Source: Seiridium cupressi (lineage: Eukaryota > Ascomycota > Sordariomycetes > Amphisphaeriales > Sporocadaceae). From it: a stretch of DNA of 64,000 nucleotides. The stretch lies in NCBI GenBank assembly GCA_036674765.1, contig JARVKI010000058.1, positions 124,001 to 188,000 on the forward strand, read 5' to 3'. Below the pieces are notes generated by a model that saw only the letters and a list, made by a program, of their open reading frames with translations, searched no databases and was not told where the DNA came from. The number at the start of each line of letters is the position of its first letter. Positions within the stretch are counted from its first letter, which is position 1. Shown in pieces: positions 12,168-25,000 of this stretch. A program made the translations under genes and the position numbers.

Positions 12168-14217
12168 ATGCTCGATTTGAGCTCACTGCGCCTCCAAGAC
12201 TTGGCCCGCCTCGAAGAACTTCCACTCGATGTCCTACTCATCATTTTCTCCTACCTGGACACTGCCAAAAGCGTAGCCGGTCTTGCCACAACATGCAAGA
12301 AGCTCCATAGCGTGGCTCAGGCAAGTGGGTGGCGCATCTTTGTCAGGAGTCACTTTGAGAGTCTTTCACCCCCACAAGACATCGGAGATGACGAGTGGAT
12401 GGGCTGGGCGAGGACTTTGACGTCGCAGTCCCGGGGCTGGGACCGGCGTGCCTTGTCGGCGGCTTCCTTCGTGGCGTCAGTCAGGAAGCCACCTCGTGAT
12501 GCAAATGGCCGCCGCCGTTTCCGCATGCAGACCATACCGCCCCATATCGTTGTGGACGCAAGCGCAAATTTCAAGGGCCCATTCGATGAGGAGACAGTTG
12601 CTTGGGGTGCAGGAGAGGATGTTGTGGTGCGACGGCGGCAATTCGGACATTCTCGAATGACACGAGAAGACTGGATGGCGGTAGAGGGAAAGCCAATGGG
12701 CTTCACGAGTGGACAAGACGACGTGACGGCCATATCCATCTTGAATGCTGTGCCATCCGCTCCGGGTCTTCTCGTCGGTAGAGCAAGTGGTTATTTGCAA
12801 CTACTGTCAATGAGCAGAATCAGTAAGCAACTTCCGGAGTTATTTCATGCCTCGTATAGCTTGTTTTGGGAGTTTACCGGTTCCTAATTCAGCTTTTCTG
12901 CTCTTTAAACATGGTTTTTAACTCCCGACAATTTATCAAGCATGATAGAAGAAGCAAATACTGACTCCAGATGTTGTAGTGGATCGAGCCACTTTCGACT
13001 GTGTCGGTGCTACCTTTCGTCCTTCACTGATTGTCGAAGGAGGTGCGGTAGACCAACGGGACATTCAAGCTTTCGACACCAATAAAACCCAGGATACTGT
13101 GGCTGTTGTGACCAAGGATAACGTCCTATTCTACCCCTTGGATGACACCTTCCTGGGCTCCGCCGAGGGCGATGCCGTCGGGAACCTTGTTGTTGAGCCA
13201 GAAGAAGCACTTAACGTAAGGAATATCCCAGAATCTCGGCATTTTGGAGCCTTGCGAACCATTCGTTTCATGGGTAATGGGAATCTGGCTTTGGGTCTTG
13301 CAGGCAGCCCAGAGCCATTACGATACTTTACAAGAACGCCCACTGGGCTTGAATTAATCAACGCGGCGAAGTTGCAACCCTCTAATAGGTGTACGAGTTC
13401 GTATATATACCGCGGTGAAGAGTTACAATCGGTTCGCGGCCTCCTGCCAACCAATATATCATCCGTGGCCGGTGGCTCCGGAAATGTCGTATTGAGTTCA
13501 CACGACGATGGAACCATCCGGTTGCAAGATCTACGTAGTCCCTGCGCGGCTGATACCATTTATCAAGATCATTTCGAGGTGTTGACGCCAGTGGGTCCCC
13601 TTGTTTCTCATGGTATGGAGAGATTTATTGCTGGGAGCGCCCGCACGTCGATTCTGAAGATCTTCGACTTTCGATGGACAAAGAGCTACAACTACACCGA
13701 ATCTTTGCCGTGTGGAAGGTCTCCACTGCTTCCGCTACCGAAACCACCGACATTTGCTGCTTCCCCATACCATTGCGAGACAGAACGGTGCAATCATCTA
13801 CTCGGCCGTCTGTGCAATCGCCATGTCCTGGCTAAGACAGACTTCTACCGGCCAAACTGCAACGTTTATCTTCCTCTTACCAATCAGTCTGAGTCGCCCA
13901 TCTACTCCCTAGCCAAGCCATCCGATGTGTCGCCTAACATATACGCTGGCTTGGCTGGAGAGCTGGTGAAAGTTAGCCTTAGGGACCAGGGGGAAAGCAC
14001 GACTGAAAGTCGCTTCATCAAACGCAACGATAGAAAGTACCCAACTGGTTATACTTATCACGAGAGCCCCATCAGCATCATTGAGACGGGCAATGGGATT
14101 GCGCTCAGCGACATCAGCAAGAGCCAGAGGATGCCAGAGATACGGAAGCAGGACTATGCGCACTCCGTGCCTGCCACCACGCGAAGGACTCGTCGGCTTG
14201 ACCACTTGTTATTGTGA
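12168..14217 (+). CDS. F-box protein with possible WD40-like C-terminal region
   Basis: Exons 12168-12822 and 12971-14217 (148-bp intron, GTAAGC donor, CTCCAG acceptor) encode 633 residues. An F-box lies at residues about 15-60: LEELPLDVLLIIFSYLD, then AGLATTCKKLHSVA and GWRIFVRSHF. F-box proteins bind Skp1 and carry substrates to SCF ubiquitin ligases. The C-terminal two thirds contain scattered beta-propeller-like strands such as NVVLSSHDDGTIRLQDLRSP and FIAGSARTSILKIFDFRW, so a degenerate WD40 propeller is likely. I cannot count the blades. An in-frame open stretch reaches upstream to 11925, but I chose the ATG at 12168 because it immediately precedes the F-box. The substrate is unknown. 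Confidence 0.85.
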
Positions 14218-14466
14218 TTTTCCGGGGGTCTTCTTTTAGATCACCAAAGGTTCTACTATGATCAACCTTAAGACTGTTGCGGAAAGAATAGCATTGGAAA
14301 TGTACCGTAGAACGTTCTTCTTAGGCTATTTTCCCTTTGGCGTAGTCAATCGACTAAAGGTTCCTGGCTGGCCAGAATCACTGTAAATTCCATCGTCCAT
14401 TAAAAGCCAGACCATTGACTGAATAACTTCTCCCCAAAACATGCTTTCCGCATTCCCAGAATTCAA

Positions 14467-15081
14467 TTAGGCTCGGCCAATGATCATACCCAGTCGTTGG
14501 AAGAAAGAAAACCAAGAGCCCTCAGGGACATAGCCCAGATATCGAGATTGCCACCGAGCCGCAAATGTTTCTTCGAAGAGTAAGCATACGCAAAATCATA
14601 TCATGAATATTGAGTGCTTACCTGCTACTGGGCCCTCCGCGGCGAACCCCAGAAGTTCCAGAACCCAAGGTGTAAGCAGGAAGAGAACACCGATGGCAGC
14701 CACAGTGCAAAATATTGCGGTGGCCTCGGGATGATTCTCGGCAAGCGAGAAGAGTTCGTGGGCGAGCTTAGACGCGACGTCTGAGATCTTCTTGACGTCT
14801 TCGCTCATGTCGGCACCCTCACGGATAGCGGTGGCAAGTCCATCGAGGACGGCTTTGGCAATATCCTCGGTCCACCCTTGCGCGCCGACAATGCCATCAA
14901 GATCGGCCTGGGTCACCTCGCTGTCTCCTTTGCCGTTCAGGATCGAGGATAGGGCTTTGTTGGCAATCTCTCGGTCCCAATCATCTTGATATCTTTCCGT
15001 GGGCATCAGCTTCTCGTAGATCTCGCTTCTCTCGGAACGACCGAAACAGCATCGCCACATCTCGTTGCAGATTGAGGACAT
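14467..15081 (-). CDS. IFI6/ISG12 (interferon-induced 6-16) family-like membrane protein
   Basis: Exons 15081-14622 and 14570-14467 (51-bp intron, GTAAGC...CGAAG) give 187 residues. An in-frame upstream ATG at 15114 would add 11 residues. The N-terminus carries a Cys/Trp patch (CNEMWRCCFG), followed by about 90 helical, charged residues. A hydrophobic segment, FCTVAAIGVLFLLTPWVLEL, is followed across the splice by GFAAEGPVAETFAARWQSRY and GYVPEGSWFSFFQRLGM. This glycine-bearing membrane hairpin followed by GxxAxxxQS and a VPxGSxFSxxQ motif is the pattern of the Ifi-6-16 family. In animals members act in mitochondria or the ER and affect apoptosis and antiviral responses. The fungal role is unknown. 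The gene converges with the F-box gene 249 bp away. Confidence 0.8.
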
Positions 15082-15716
15082 CGTGTTAGGTATGCAAAGG
15101 CACTTTGGCCTCAAGGCTGTCTTTGATAAGGGATTTCTTGTTCGGCAGGAAATTCTGGAATGCGTTCCTAGTTATTATCTGGAACATTCCTCAATTGTTC
15201 TCATCATTTCCAAGGTGTTGGGTGTTCGGCAAGAGCTGGGAGGGGTTAAGTTACACAACCTCAGCCTTGTGTTGCTTCACCATATCTTGTCCCGTTTAAG
15301 TTTTTAACCCTAGGCCAGAAAAAGCAGAATAATACATGCTCTCCAGAGCTTCAACGAATAAATTACAGCCACATCATCGCCACCGGGGAACTGCCAGCAT
15401 AGGGGAGCGGGTTGATGCACCTGACACTAGGTACCAAAGTTCCAGGTGCCGCTGCATCACATATTCTTAAGCAAGTCGCCGTTCGTAGCAATAGTAAAGT
15501 CTAGTCTTCGCGGTCCGGATCCACAACCCTGTACTCCTATCACTATAGACGCGTACTGATCCATATTTAGCTGACCAGACTTGATGTTAGGTAAACATGT
15601 GGACAAGGACTACAAGGAGAATGTATTCGAAGCAGTAAGTGGCGTGATGCTCTATACAAAATTTATACATTGCCCCCCTTCTCGCATTTCTACCGTACGC
15701 GTAGCCTGCTATAACT
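15082..15716. other. Intergenic region between SDR and IFI6-like gene
   Basis: 635 bp upstream of the IFI6-like gene and downstream of the dehydrogenase frame. It should hold the promoter of the former and the 3' end of the latter. No other gene was seen. Confidence 0.5.
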
Positions 15717-16658
15717 TCATAATTCACTCTCGGATAAGGCAGCCTCTGTCCAATCCCACAATGCATCGACCTGTCTCTCATCATTTACCAACTCACGCCC
15801 CTTGTGTTCCTTGCCTACAGGATAGTACACCTTTCCCGCGCCCACCTCAGTTCGATCCGCAACACTCGCTCACAGCTGCCCTAGAACCCTTTCTTCTACA
15901 CTCATCATTAGTTTCTTCGTGATAGTAAGAGTAACCTGGGTCAACCAGCTCTGACTCGTCGCCCTCGCCGTGTCGCCCAGGCCAGTGCCTTTAACGCCAC
16001 CGGGATGAACTGCGGCGCTCAGGATCTGGGGATAGTGCTTGGCGAGCCCCTTGGCGAAATATATGTTCGCTAACTTGGAATGACCATACCTCCCCCATGA
16101 GCCCAAGGATGAAAGGGTGCCTTTGACTTGGTCCAGCAGCATCCCCTCATTCGGTGCGGACAGCGCCTGTCCATGAGATGTAAGTGTCACAACGCGAACA
16201 TCACTGCCGGGTTGTGCGGCTGTCTGAACCATGAGAGGCAGAAGACACTTGGCGAGCGCAGCGTGTTCGAGATGGTTGGTGCCGAACTGGATCTCATAGC
16301 CATTTTTGGTAATGCCTTCGGGCACAGCCATGATGCCGGCGTTCAGCATGAGAATGTCGAGACGGTCATTTGCAGAGAGAAAGGCTTGGGCGGCGGTCGT
16401 TACAGACTCTAGGGAGCCTAGTTCGAGTTCCAGGACATGGATATCGGCGCTTGGGTTGGTAGATTTGATAGAGGAAATGGCAGCGTTGGCTTTGGCGGTT
16501 GAGCGCGAGCACATGTAGACCTTGGCGCCGGCGCGAGCAAAATGCAGAACCGACTGTAGACCCAGCCCATTGTTACCGCCGGTCATCGTGACCGTTTTCC
16601 CAGTCAGTGAGGGAATATCGGTCTCAGGGTTGAACTTGTTATGTGCGCACGACGACAT
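15717..16658 (-). pseudogene. Short-chain dehydrogenase/reductase with in-frame TGA near the C-terminus
   Basis: From the ATG at 16658 the frame encodes 262 residues to a TGA at 15872-15870. The Rossmann motif TGGNNGLG, NAG in the fourth strand region and the catalytic YGHSK (YxxxK) are intact. After the TGA the same frame continues for 50 codons to a second stop at 15719-15717, including KVYYPVGKEHKG and DALWDWTEAAL. These match the usual C-terminal tail of fungal retinol-dehydrogenase/WW-oxidoreductase-like SDRs (YYxPVGK, then a Trp-rich last helix). The stop sits where QLWA is expected, so TGG to TGA is the simplest explanation. Removing the TGA by splicing (GTGAGC at 15872 to CTGTAG) would also delete the conserved tail. 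The product is therefore a truncated SDR, a readthrough protein or a pseudogene. An upstream ATG at 16820 would add a poorly conserved 54-residue leader. Confidence 0.8.
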
Positions 16659-18186
16659 TTTGACAATATGGTTGGATTCAGGACTGAAGTAAGTTTTGAA
16701 AGTAGGGAATGCGCAGGAGGAGATTACAGTACTCAACACCGGTGAAGCAGACACACAGGATAATTTTGTTAGCAGCCTAGTAGCTGATGTTTCTTGGAGC
16801 TCCGTCCTGAGAGAGTGCATATATACATAAGTACATCATCTATTCCAGCATTGACATTCTATATTACTTGGGCACGGACTACGAGTTCGGACTACTTCCC
16901 GGTTATTGTGGGCCTTGCGGCACAACCTACGGCCACCGGGTTTCGGGAAGGAGAGATGCTCTGGGCATAAATCCGAGCGATCCACATTCCACCATAACCG
17001 ATTGGTGGCCATTGTGTCCTTCTAGAGTAACACTAACCATAGGCCAGCGTTATTGTACATGCTAGAAGTATCTTTATGTTGCCTATATTCCAGGATTTTT
17101 CTTGGGCTTTGGACCCCTAGAATGGATTGTCTCATGTTATTGGCAACACATTCAATGATGACGGTAGCAACGTGGGACTGGCCGTCCTTTTGATCCATAG
17201 TCTCCCTCTCTCCCTCTTGGATTTCTCGTAATCACCGCTGCTACTGGACACGTCTCATTGCCATCGACGGTTTCGTAGGGGCCATTAGAAAAGGAAGCTT
17301 ACATTCTCAAGTACTCGAATCTGCAGCTCCAAATCCGTTACGATACAATGAGTTCATGTACATGGAATGACCGAGAAAACGAAATTGTAAAGAGTCCCAC
17401 GCCGCAACTAAATCCGGGGCTGTGAAATACTACTTAGCGATTTTTCGGCACCGCAACACTAACGTGTTGTCCCCTTAAGCCAGCAAGCCGACAGTCGAGC
17501 AATTACGACTGATGCCACGGAAGCCGTTATTTTTATGAACCATCATATGGCACTCCCGGCTGGATCGACATGGTCTTGGGGCAAACTTAACTATATACTA
17601 ATTTTCTTTGATCAATTTATTAGGCAAACAGTTGGTGCAGCTGCGTCTGCAAGCGGAATTGGCTTCATCGCTACAGTATGCAGGCATGCCCTTCGATGTC
17701 AGCTCTGGCCTCGATTTTAGAGCATCGAAGCTAGCTGTGGATCATGTCCAAGTCAGCTGCATGAGTCCAAGTCGTCTTTTACAAAGTATATGCGCGACGA
17801 AGAACATGCATTCACAAGACACTATTTACACGAAATACTTGCATATTGGAGTTGGGACACCGCTAAGAAGCTGCTCACCGGCTAGGCAGAACTGCTTACA
17901 GGGTCTCGAGTGTTATCAGTAGCACTGTTGCAAAACCAACACCGTACCGAAGAGGTCCACGCGTGTTGGACAACAATTTATAGCTTGTAGGTTTTACTGT
18001 CCAAGAACCTTGAACTTGAGACACCGGTTTCGGATTTTTTATTATTGATACTTGTTCCTGCTAGTCGGCAAATATGATTACAATGTGTTGTCAGACTGAT
18101 CACCCAATCAGGCTGCATGCCCATGACATCTTGACAAATGACAGCTCAGAGTACCTCCAACGCCAAACTTTGATAACGCCGACATC
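16659..18186. other. Intergenic, no supported gene
   Basis: 1.5 kb between the SDR promoter and the 3' end of VPS27. Open frames of 60-104 codons at 17535-17922 have no recognisable features. No repeat or RNA gene was seen. Confidence 0.55.
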
Positions 18187-20493
18187 CTATAGGTCAATTA
18201 GACTCTCCTCAACAACGGGCTGTTGCGGCGCGTGCTGCGGCGCAGAGGGGAACGACTCCTGGGTATATCCGGGTTGATACGTGGATTGTCCGGCAGGGTA
18301 GGTCTGCGGCTGGTGTCCGGTGTGCTGAGGTTGCTGCCAGTATGGCTGCTGTTGGTATTGCTGAGGCGGTTGGGATGGCTGTTGCTGGTGCTGTTGCGGC
18401 ACAGGCTGAGTGGACACAGAGGCGGGTGTTGGGGGCACTGACTGCCGGTTGTAGTTTACGGGTTGCTGCAGATTGGGGTATGGCGAAGATGCTGGATCGC
18501 CCGCTATACTGGGTGTCTGGCGACCTTGGATCTGCTGTGGGTTGTTATAGTAGAAAGCTGCATTCGGGTCTGCTGCAGGCGTTCCAACTGGTTCAGGAGC
18601 TCGAGGAGTCTGATTTTGAGAAGCGGACTGCGGCTGATGGCCAGCGTGGATATGAGGCTCACTTGGAGCATAGCCTGGGCCGGGATATGGCGCAGGAGCC
18701 GAAGGGGCCTGAGTCTGCCAGCTCTCGCTCCTCTGTGCTTGCTGCTGAGGATATTGGCTATTCGGCGGCATCGACATTGACGCGCGTTTGGCGTAGTCAG
18801 GATATTGTGGTTGGGGAGTTTGAGCTGGTTGGGGATAGTGCTGCGGTGGTGGGTAATGGGCAGGCTGTTCCCCGGTATAGAAACTTTCTGCTGGACCGGA
18901 AGCGCTTGGCACGTTTCTGTGCATCGAAGGGTACGGCCCGGTAGACTGGCGGGACGCGGGTAGGTTGTATCCGCCCACTGTGTGTTGACTATATGTTTTA
19001 GATAGTCTGTCTTCGAGCATTCGATCATAATACCGCACCACTGTGGATAGCTTGGCATGGAGATCTAGTAGTGTGTCTGGAAATAAATCAAATTCTTTAG
19101 TGCAAGTTCCTAATCACTCTGTAGTTAAGATGGCCTTACCGTGCTTGCTCATCGTCTCACCATAGGTCCTTGCCAGTTTCGGTCTGAGAGTTCCGATGGA
19201 ATCGTAGAGCTCCTGTATCTGCGGCTCACGGAGTATAGTCCCCGGGGGCTGGGTCTGTAGTCGGTCTACCAGCGTGGCAAAGAGGTTAATGTTCTCGGCT
19301 TCCACTGGGGAAAGCTCATAGTCGTTCTTGGGCAAGGCAAAGGGGGCTGAAGATGACGTGGTCTGGCTTTGATTTGTGTGCTCCTTGAGAGCTGCAGCGT
19401 GTTGCTTTTTTTGCTCCTCCATATCGGCTAAAGAAGCAGCAATCGCAGCTTTCAGGTCATCATCTTCTTCCTCAACTGGCTTGGCGGCAGGCGATGTACC
19501 ATTAGTCTTTGGAGCGGTGGCGGTTGTGTTGGGTGCGTAGCCGCGGCTGACAGAATGACTTTGGACCTCCTCCAAGCTCATAGCCAGAGCCTTTTTCAAA
19601 TCTTCATCAAAGGCATCGTCCACCCTAGCGTCGCGTGGTTGCATAGCAGACGTACTCCTGTTCTTATGCGGGAAAGAAGGGGTGGTCGGCGTGCGTTCTG
19701 GCGCGCCGGGACCACCGGGACCACCTTTGCCGGCCCTGTCAGTGAGCTTGGCGTGGCAGCCATCGTCGACTCGAACGGGCTGCATGATACCCAAGTGAGG
19801 CAGAGGCAGAGTCTTGGTGGAGCATTGTTGATCGAAACAGTTGCCGCAGTTACGGCAGTGGTGTTTACGGTTCGTGAAGGTGAAAGCTGTCCGGCATCGC
19901 ATGCACACGTCGGAATCTATCCATTCTGGCGGCGCACTGCTGTCGATCATGCTGCTGGCGACGGTGACGCGCGGTGGAAACTGGAAACCCTCCTTCTGAA
20001 GTGCCTTGTATGTATCGTCGATGTACTTGAGTTCGTAACGGTTCTCCGTGGCGGCAGCCCAGGATTGTATCAGCTCGAGGATCTTGCCTCGGACGTCCAA
20101 GTTGACAGCAGCTGGTCCGACGGCGTGGAGCAGCGAAACCAGATTGTCCATGAACTCTCGTGAGGCGATTTCGGCAAGGAAATGGGAGCCACCGTTCTTG
20201 ACACATGTGTCGGTCAAGTTGAGGGCGCTCAGTTGTGTGTTCGGGTTCTTGTTGCCAATGCGCCGCTTGAGAGATCGCATAGCCTCCTTTGGCTGCACCG
20301 TCTTGGACCTTATGACATCAGAAATCTCAAGGTTGAGAGCGATGTCCTCCCTGCAGACAAATCGCGGTGGTCAGTATCGGAGCAGAGGGCACGTGTGAGT
20401 ACAGGGGACTGCTCACAAGCTGCTTCCCGTAGCTTTGTCTATTTGTTCATCCAGGGCGCTGTTGGCCGAGGAAGACCACCAACCTCCCATCAT
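18187..20493 (-). CDS. VPS27: VPS27, ESCRT-0 subunit (VHS-FYVE-UIM)
   Basis: Exons 20493-20417, 20350-19140 and 19076-18187 (introns of 66 and 63 bp) give 725 residues. Exon 1 supplies [20 protein letters not shown], and the joins give [13 protein letters not shown] and [17 protein letters not shown] domain spans about residues 8-150 ([20 protein letters not shown]). The FYVE finger at about 168-230 has all signature parts: [16 protein letters not shown] and RVDDGC. Two ubiquitin-interacting motifs follow, [15 protein letters not shown] and [16 protein letters not shown]. The C-terminal 250 residues are Pro/Gln/Tyr-rich and end in EESLIDL, a clathrin-box-like tail. Vps27 binds PtdIns3P on endosomes, recognises ubiquitylated cargo and recruits ESCRT-I. 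It is transcribed divergently from the deubiquitinase gene at 22020. Confidence 0.95.
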
Positions 20494-22019
20494 CTTTGCT
20501 ATGGGTGTCGCGGAAAGCTAAGCGATATGCTGTTCTTAGCGTCGCCGGCGGCACTGGTTGCTCGAGGCAGTACAGAAAGTCGGAGGTCGAAATGATGCTG
20601 GTATCGATATCGTGGGCGATGGCCAAAGAAGCGAAGGCCGACGGCAGGTGTGGTGTCTGGCTTTCGATGATTGCGCGGCAAGTCGAAGGCAGCACTCATG
20701 AGGCTCATTAAGCATGAATTACAGGGATGCGTCCGCCTGGGGCTAGTGATGGAGCTTGCTAGAGCTTCAGGTGGGCAGGCTGACGTCTAGTGGGGCGAAC
20801 TCACCTCAAACGAGTGAGGGTTTGCCTGTCGCCATGTTCATTGGATCCTCCACGGCCCGGCTGTCACTATGTGCACACCATAGAAACGCCGGCAGCCCTT
20901 ATTGTCGCCTACTATGAAACGATATGGTAGAACATAGGAAGCACGGGGCAATTGTACCATCCATAATACTGTTCGGCCGAAGAACAGTTGAGCGAAACTT
21001 TCTCTTTCTCTCTTTGGGTTTTACTCTAGTATCCCCTTTGCCAACAGTCAACTAGCTGCCCCGCCTACTGTAGACAAGCTACCTACCTAACCAGAATCAC
21101 AGTTGTATCCAGCATGATACGACAGTGTATGAGCCCTGAACATTTCTTGAGACATTGCTGACTGATACAATACAGGTCTAATTACCCTTTTGAGTATTTG
21201 AGCACCGAAAACGGCCAGTAGTTAGTGGCCAACCCGGGTTTCGAGACCATTTCACCAACAGTGTTGGGATTATGCCGCCTTCTGAGATGTCACTGAAGAC
21301 CCCCGACTATAGGCGATGTATTGCAAATACCTTCGAAACCTTCATCCCATTGGGTCATTTGCCTCCCACCCCTATTAGTGACAAAAAGTCATACATTCAC
21401 ACCACACCCCAGCGACTGATTGGCACTAAACTTTCCAACCAAAGCAACCCAACAATGCATGATTTTGCGGTTGATGAATAATTTATCATCGACGACTTTG
21501 GTAGTTAACTCCGGTCAACATGCTACAATCAACCACTCTGGTCCTGAACTTGGTTGTTGTGGCCGCATTCTCGGAGTGGCCCTAAGAGATGCGTGGCTTA
21601 GCTGTGGCAAAGGGGAGTTTCGACTTTGGTTACCACCCCCCACCCCCGGTCGGCGTTGCGACATCCCACCAACGACGTCAGCTTCTTTTGACAGTATGTC
21701 CAATGACACTCGGTTTGTTTCGCCGACGAAGGAATGTACCAACTCGTTTGATATAACACAGTCATTGGCTACTATCGTCCTATTGTTATAGCCGACCTCA
21801 AGAGCGGTCGTCATGCGGGCTTTCTGCCAACTTGCTCGTACCGTGTCCGCTGCCTAACGTCCTGGACGGGGCTCTGAATCTTCATCGACGCCGCTACCTT
21901 CGACTCTTCAGAAAAAGAATGCTGCCTCATTCCAGGAGTAGCTTACACGAACGCGACGTTACCTAGAGTAGGACCCACGAATCGTCATTCGCTGCGGCCG
22001 ATGAACACATCGATATGAT
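20494..22019. promoter_or_regulatory. Divergent intergenic region shared by VPS27 and the DOA4-type gene
   Basis: 1.5 kb between the start codons of two divergently transcribed endosomal-sorting genes. It contains pyrimidine-rich stretches (for example about 20998-21020) and short open frames at 21272-21791 with no recognisable content. I cannot name a binding site with confidence. Confidence 0.5.
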
Positions 22020-25000
22020 ATGACTGTTATGGCTGCTCCTACCAATGGCTACTCATCCCCAAGCCATGGCTCGGGGCGGAAGGGCCCTTACCCTCACGTC
22101 GACGATCTGACGTCTGTCTCAGTCGACTTGGATCCCCATACCCCCCTGCGAAAAGTCCTTGAAGCTGGTGACGTTCACATGCGCCAGGCTTTGACCTATA
22201 GTGACTTCGGACGCAAAGATCTAGCCCTGCGAGAATACATCAAGGCTTTCACCATAGCCGTAGAGAATATACCCAAACACAAAGACTACCCGTCTGTCAA
22301 GAATGATCGTAGCGAACTTGGAAGGCTTTATGTCGCGCTGAAGGGCAATATCACCAAGCATTCGGGGAGGTTCGACAGGATCAAAGCAGAGATCAGAGAA
22401 GACAACCAGAGAAGTGGCGCGCAGTCCCGAAAGACGGCCTCCGATACCCTCCTTATGAATCTTCCCGACGTACCTACCACTGTACCAAGTCGGCACAAAG
22501 CCAACGGAGTCAATGGAGTCCACGGTGCTGCCTCCAAGCAGTCGAATGCGACCTCGGCGAGCGACAGCCAGACCCGGTCGAGGAATGGTAGTGCGAGCTC
22601 GCCACAGAGGACCAAGCCAAGCGTACAGCCAAAACCACCTGCGCTGCACGGAAATGCAATCACATCTCCGTTGAATGGTGGCACGCAGGATCTGGCGAGC
22701 AGATTCGCGAAGCTGCGCGTGAACCAGGATGCGCCATTGGGGGCACACGCATATGACTCGGCGAAGCCGGCAGGGCCGCGAGATATGCCTCTTCCGACTC
22801 GACCTCATGTGAACAGTTCCGTGCCGACCATGCCAAAAATGCCCGATGCTATCTATAGTCCAGCCAGAGGCACCGTCACCAGCGAGGTCGCAGACCTTCC
22901 GTCAAGTACACCCAGAGGGATGTTCAGTCGGACGAATTCCATAGCCTCAGCTGCACCATCGTCAGCACGAAACTCTATAGATATCGGAGCAAGGCCTACA
23001 ACAACAGAAACGTCCGCTCTAGCATATACATCGTCCAGTGGCTCAACGGCAACACCGGCTTCACCACGAATTCAGATTCCATCAGGCACATTGATCACTC
23101 CTGAACAGCTTCGCAACTATATGCAGAAAGGAGCTAGTGTCGTTCGATTGCTGCTCATCGATGTCCGCAGTCGCGATGAGTTCGATGATGGACACATCAT
23201 GTCCCAAAATACAATCTGCATCGAACCTTCTGTTCTGACACGTGGCCATGTCTCTGCAGACGAGATTGAGGACAGCATGGGGATCGCTCCCGACGAGGAA
23301 ATGCGGGCCTTTGAAAATCGAGCCAAGTTTGACCTCGTGGTTATCTACGATGAGGATTCCATCTTGTTACCAGAAAGACCACAAGCGGACGACCAGGCGA
23401 CTGCGCTGTTTACGCTGTACCAGGGTCTCGACCAATTCAACTACGGGAGAGAGTTGAGAAACAAGCCAAAGCTGTTAAGGGGCGGCGTCGAAGCCTGGTC
23501 AGATTTATTCGGTAGGCATAGCTTGCAAGAGTCCAAAACATCTGCTGCGGTCAAAGATGGTCAAACGCGCACCCACCTCTCGCGCTTCAGGCCAGGATAT
23601 ACCAACAGGCGCCGAGCTAGGGCCCAGACGAAGGCACTGCGACCGGACGAAATCAAGGAGTTTGAGAAGAAAATCAAGGAGGATGAGGCTGCCGCCAAAT
23701 CACCACAAGACTTTGTCAGGTCTACTACAGACTTCCTTCGGCGGTTCCCATCAGCTTCCGAGATCCAGCAGTCAATGACGGCTCCGGCTGTTGCTACTCC
23801 GGCCCAATTCGAGACTGACCTCCCCCCAGCACCGCCCGCCCGTCCGGCTCCCTCTGTTCCACGAACTAGTTACAGCGGCCTTTCTAGCAAAACGTCCGCA
23901 AGCGATGGAGTGCCCGGCAAGGCTGCTTTGACGGAGGCGCCGGCGCGGGATCGGCCAACAGGACTCATCAATCCTCGCAACAATTGCTTCGCCAACTCGG
24001 CGATACAAGTCGTTCTAGCGTCCCCCGGCTTCGCCACCGAGCTCGCGAGAAAAGAATGGGCCGATCAATGGAAGCCGGCGGCTCCCACCCCACAGCTCAT
24101 GTCTAGGATACTCGGTAACCTGATTGAGTGGCTTGCTGGGAGGCAATTTGACTCCATGCAGCCAACGACCTTCATGGTAAGTAGTGCACCAAACTCGTTG
24201 GCCTTGCCTAGCTAACATTTACACAGAAATACTGCCTCTCTATTCACAAGGGCTACCCACTAAACCAGTCCGAAAGCCTGCTCAAGTTTGGTGATGGAAA
24301 TCAACATGATTCCTCGGAGTTCCTGCTCGATTTCGTCTTCTCCCAGTTGGACAATGAGACGAACCGCAGCCATAACACGGCGCTTATCAACTACTCCCAT
24401 CCTGGTGAAGACTTCAAAAAGATCGACAAGGAAAAAGCCAGGGCACTACCGCTTACAGACCTTGCGCTCGAGGCGTGGCGGAGATATACGTCTGCTCATG
24501 ATTCAATCATGACAGTCTACTGGGGTGTACTGCTGGCCGACAGGAACATGTGCCAGACTTGCGGGGACTCAGTCGACAGCTTCGGTTATTCGAATTATCT
24601 GGACCTTGGAATAACTGGCTCCAACAACGACAGCTACCTAAATCTCAGAGAATTGTTGGACGAGCAGTACAACACCAAGGAGATTCGCCGAGCAGACGGT
24701 GGCACCGGGTATGAGTGTGGCTCTGAGATTGGCGAATGTCACATGTCCAAGGAGGCCTTCACCAAGCTTGCACGACTGCCGCCTTTGCTGGCCATTCGTT
24801 TCAAGAGGTGGGACCACAGCGGAGCCAAAATCCTCCGCAAAATTAGGTTCGATGTTGAGAATCTCGATCTCGGCAGATATAGTCTTGACTATTCCAACAG
24901 CCATACTGCTGACAAAGGCGATGGGTTCGGCCGAGAACACCTATACGACCTTTACGCAGTAATCACTCATGGTGGCTCATCCGCGAACGGAGGCCACTAC

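Noticed and set aside
15814..15872. Possible 59-bp intron (GTGAGC to CTGTAG) that would remove the TGA from the dehydrogenase
   Set aside because: It would also delete the conserved YYPVG tail and shift the frame to an early stop, so it does not rescue the family sequence.
20447..20708. Minus-strand frames overlapping VPS27 exon 1
   Set aside because: The true first exon uses another frame (ATG at 20493), which joins to the VHS domain; these are shadows.
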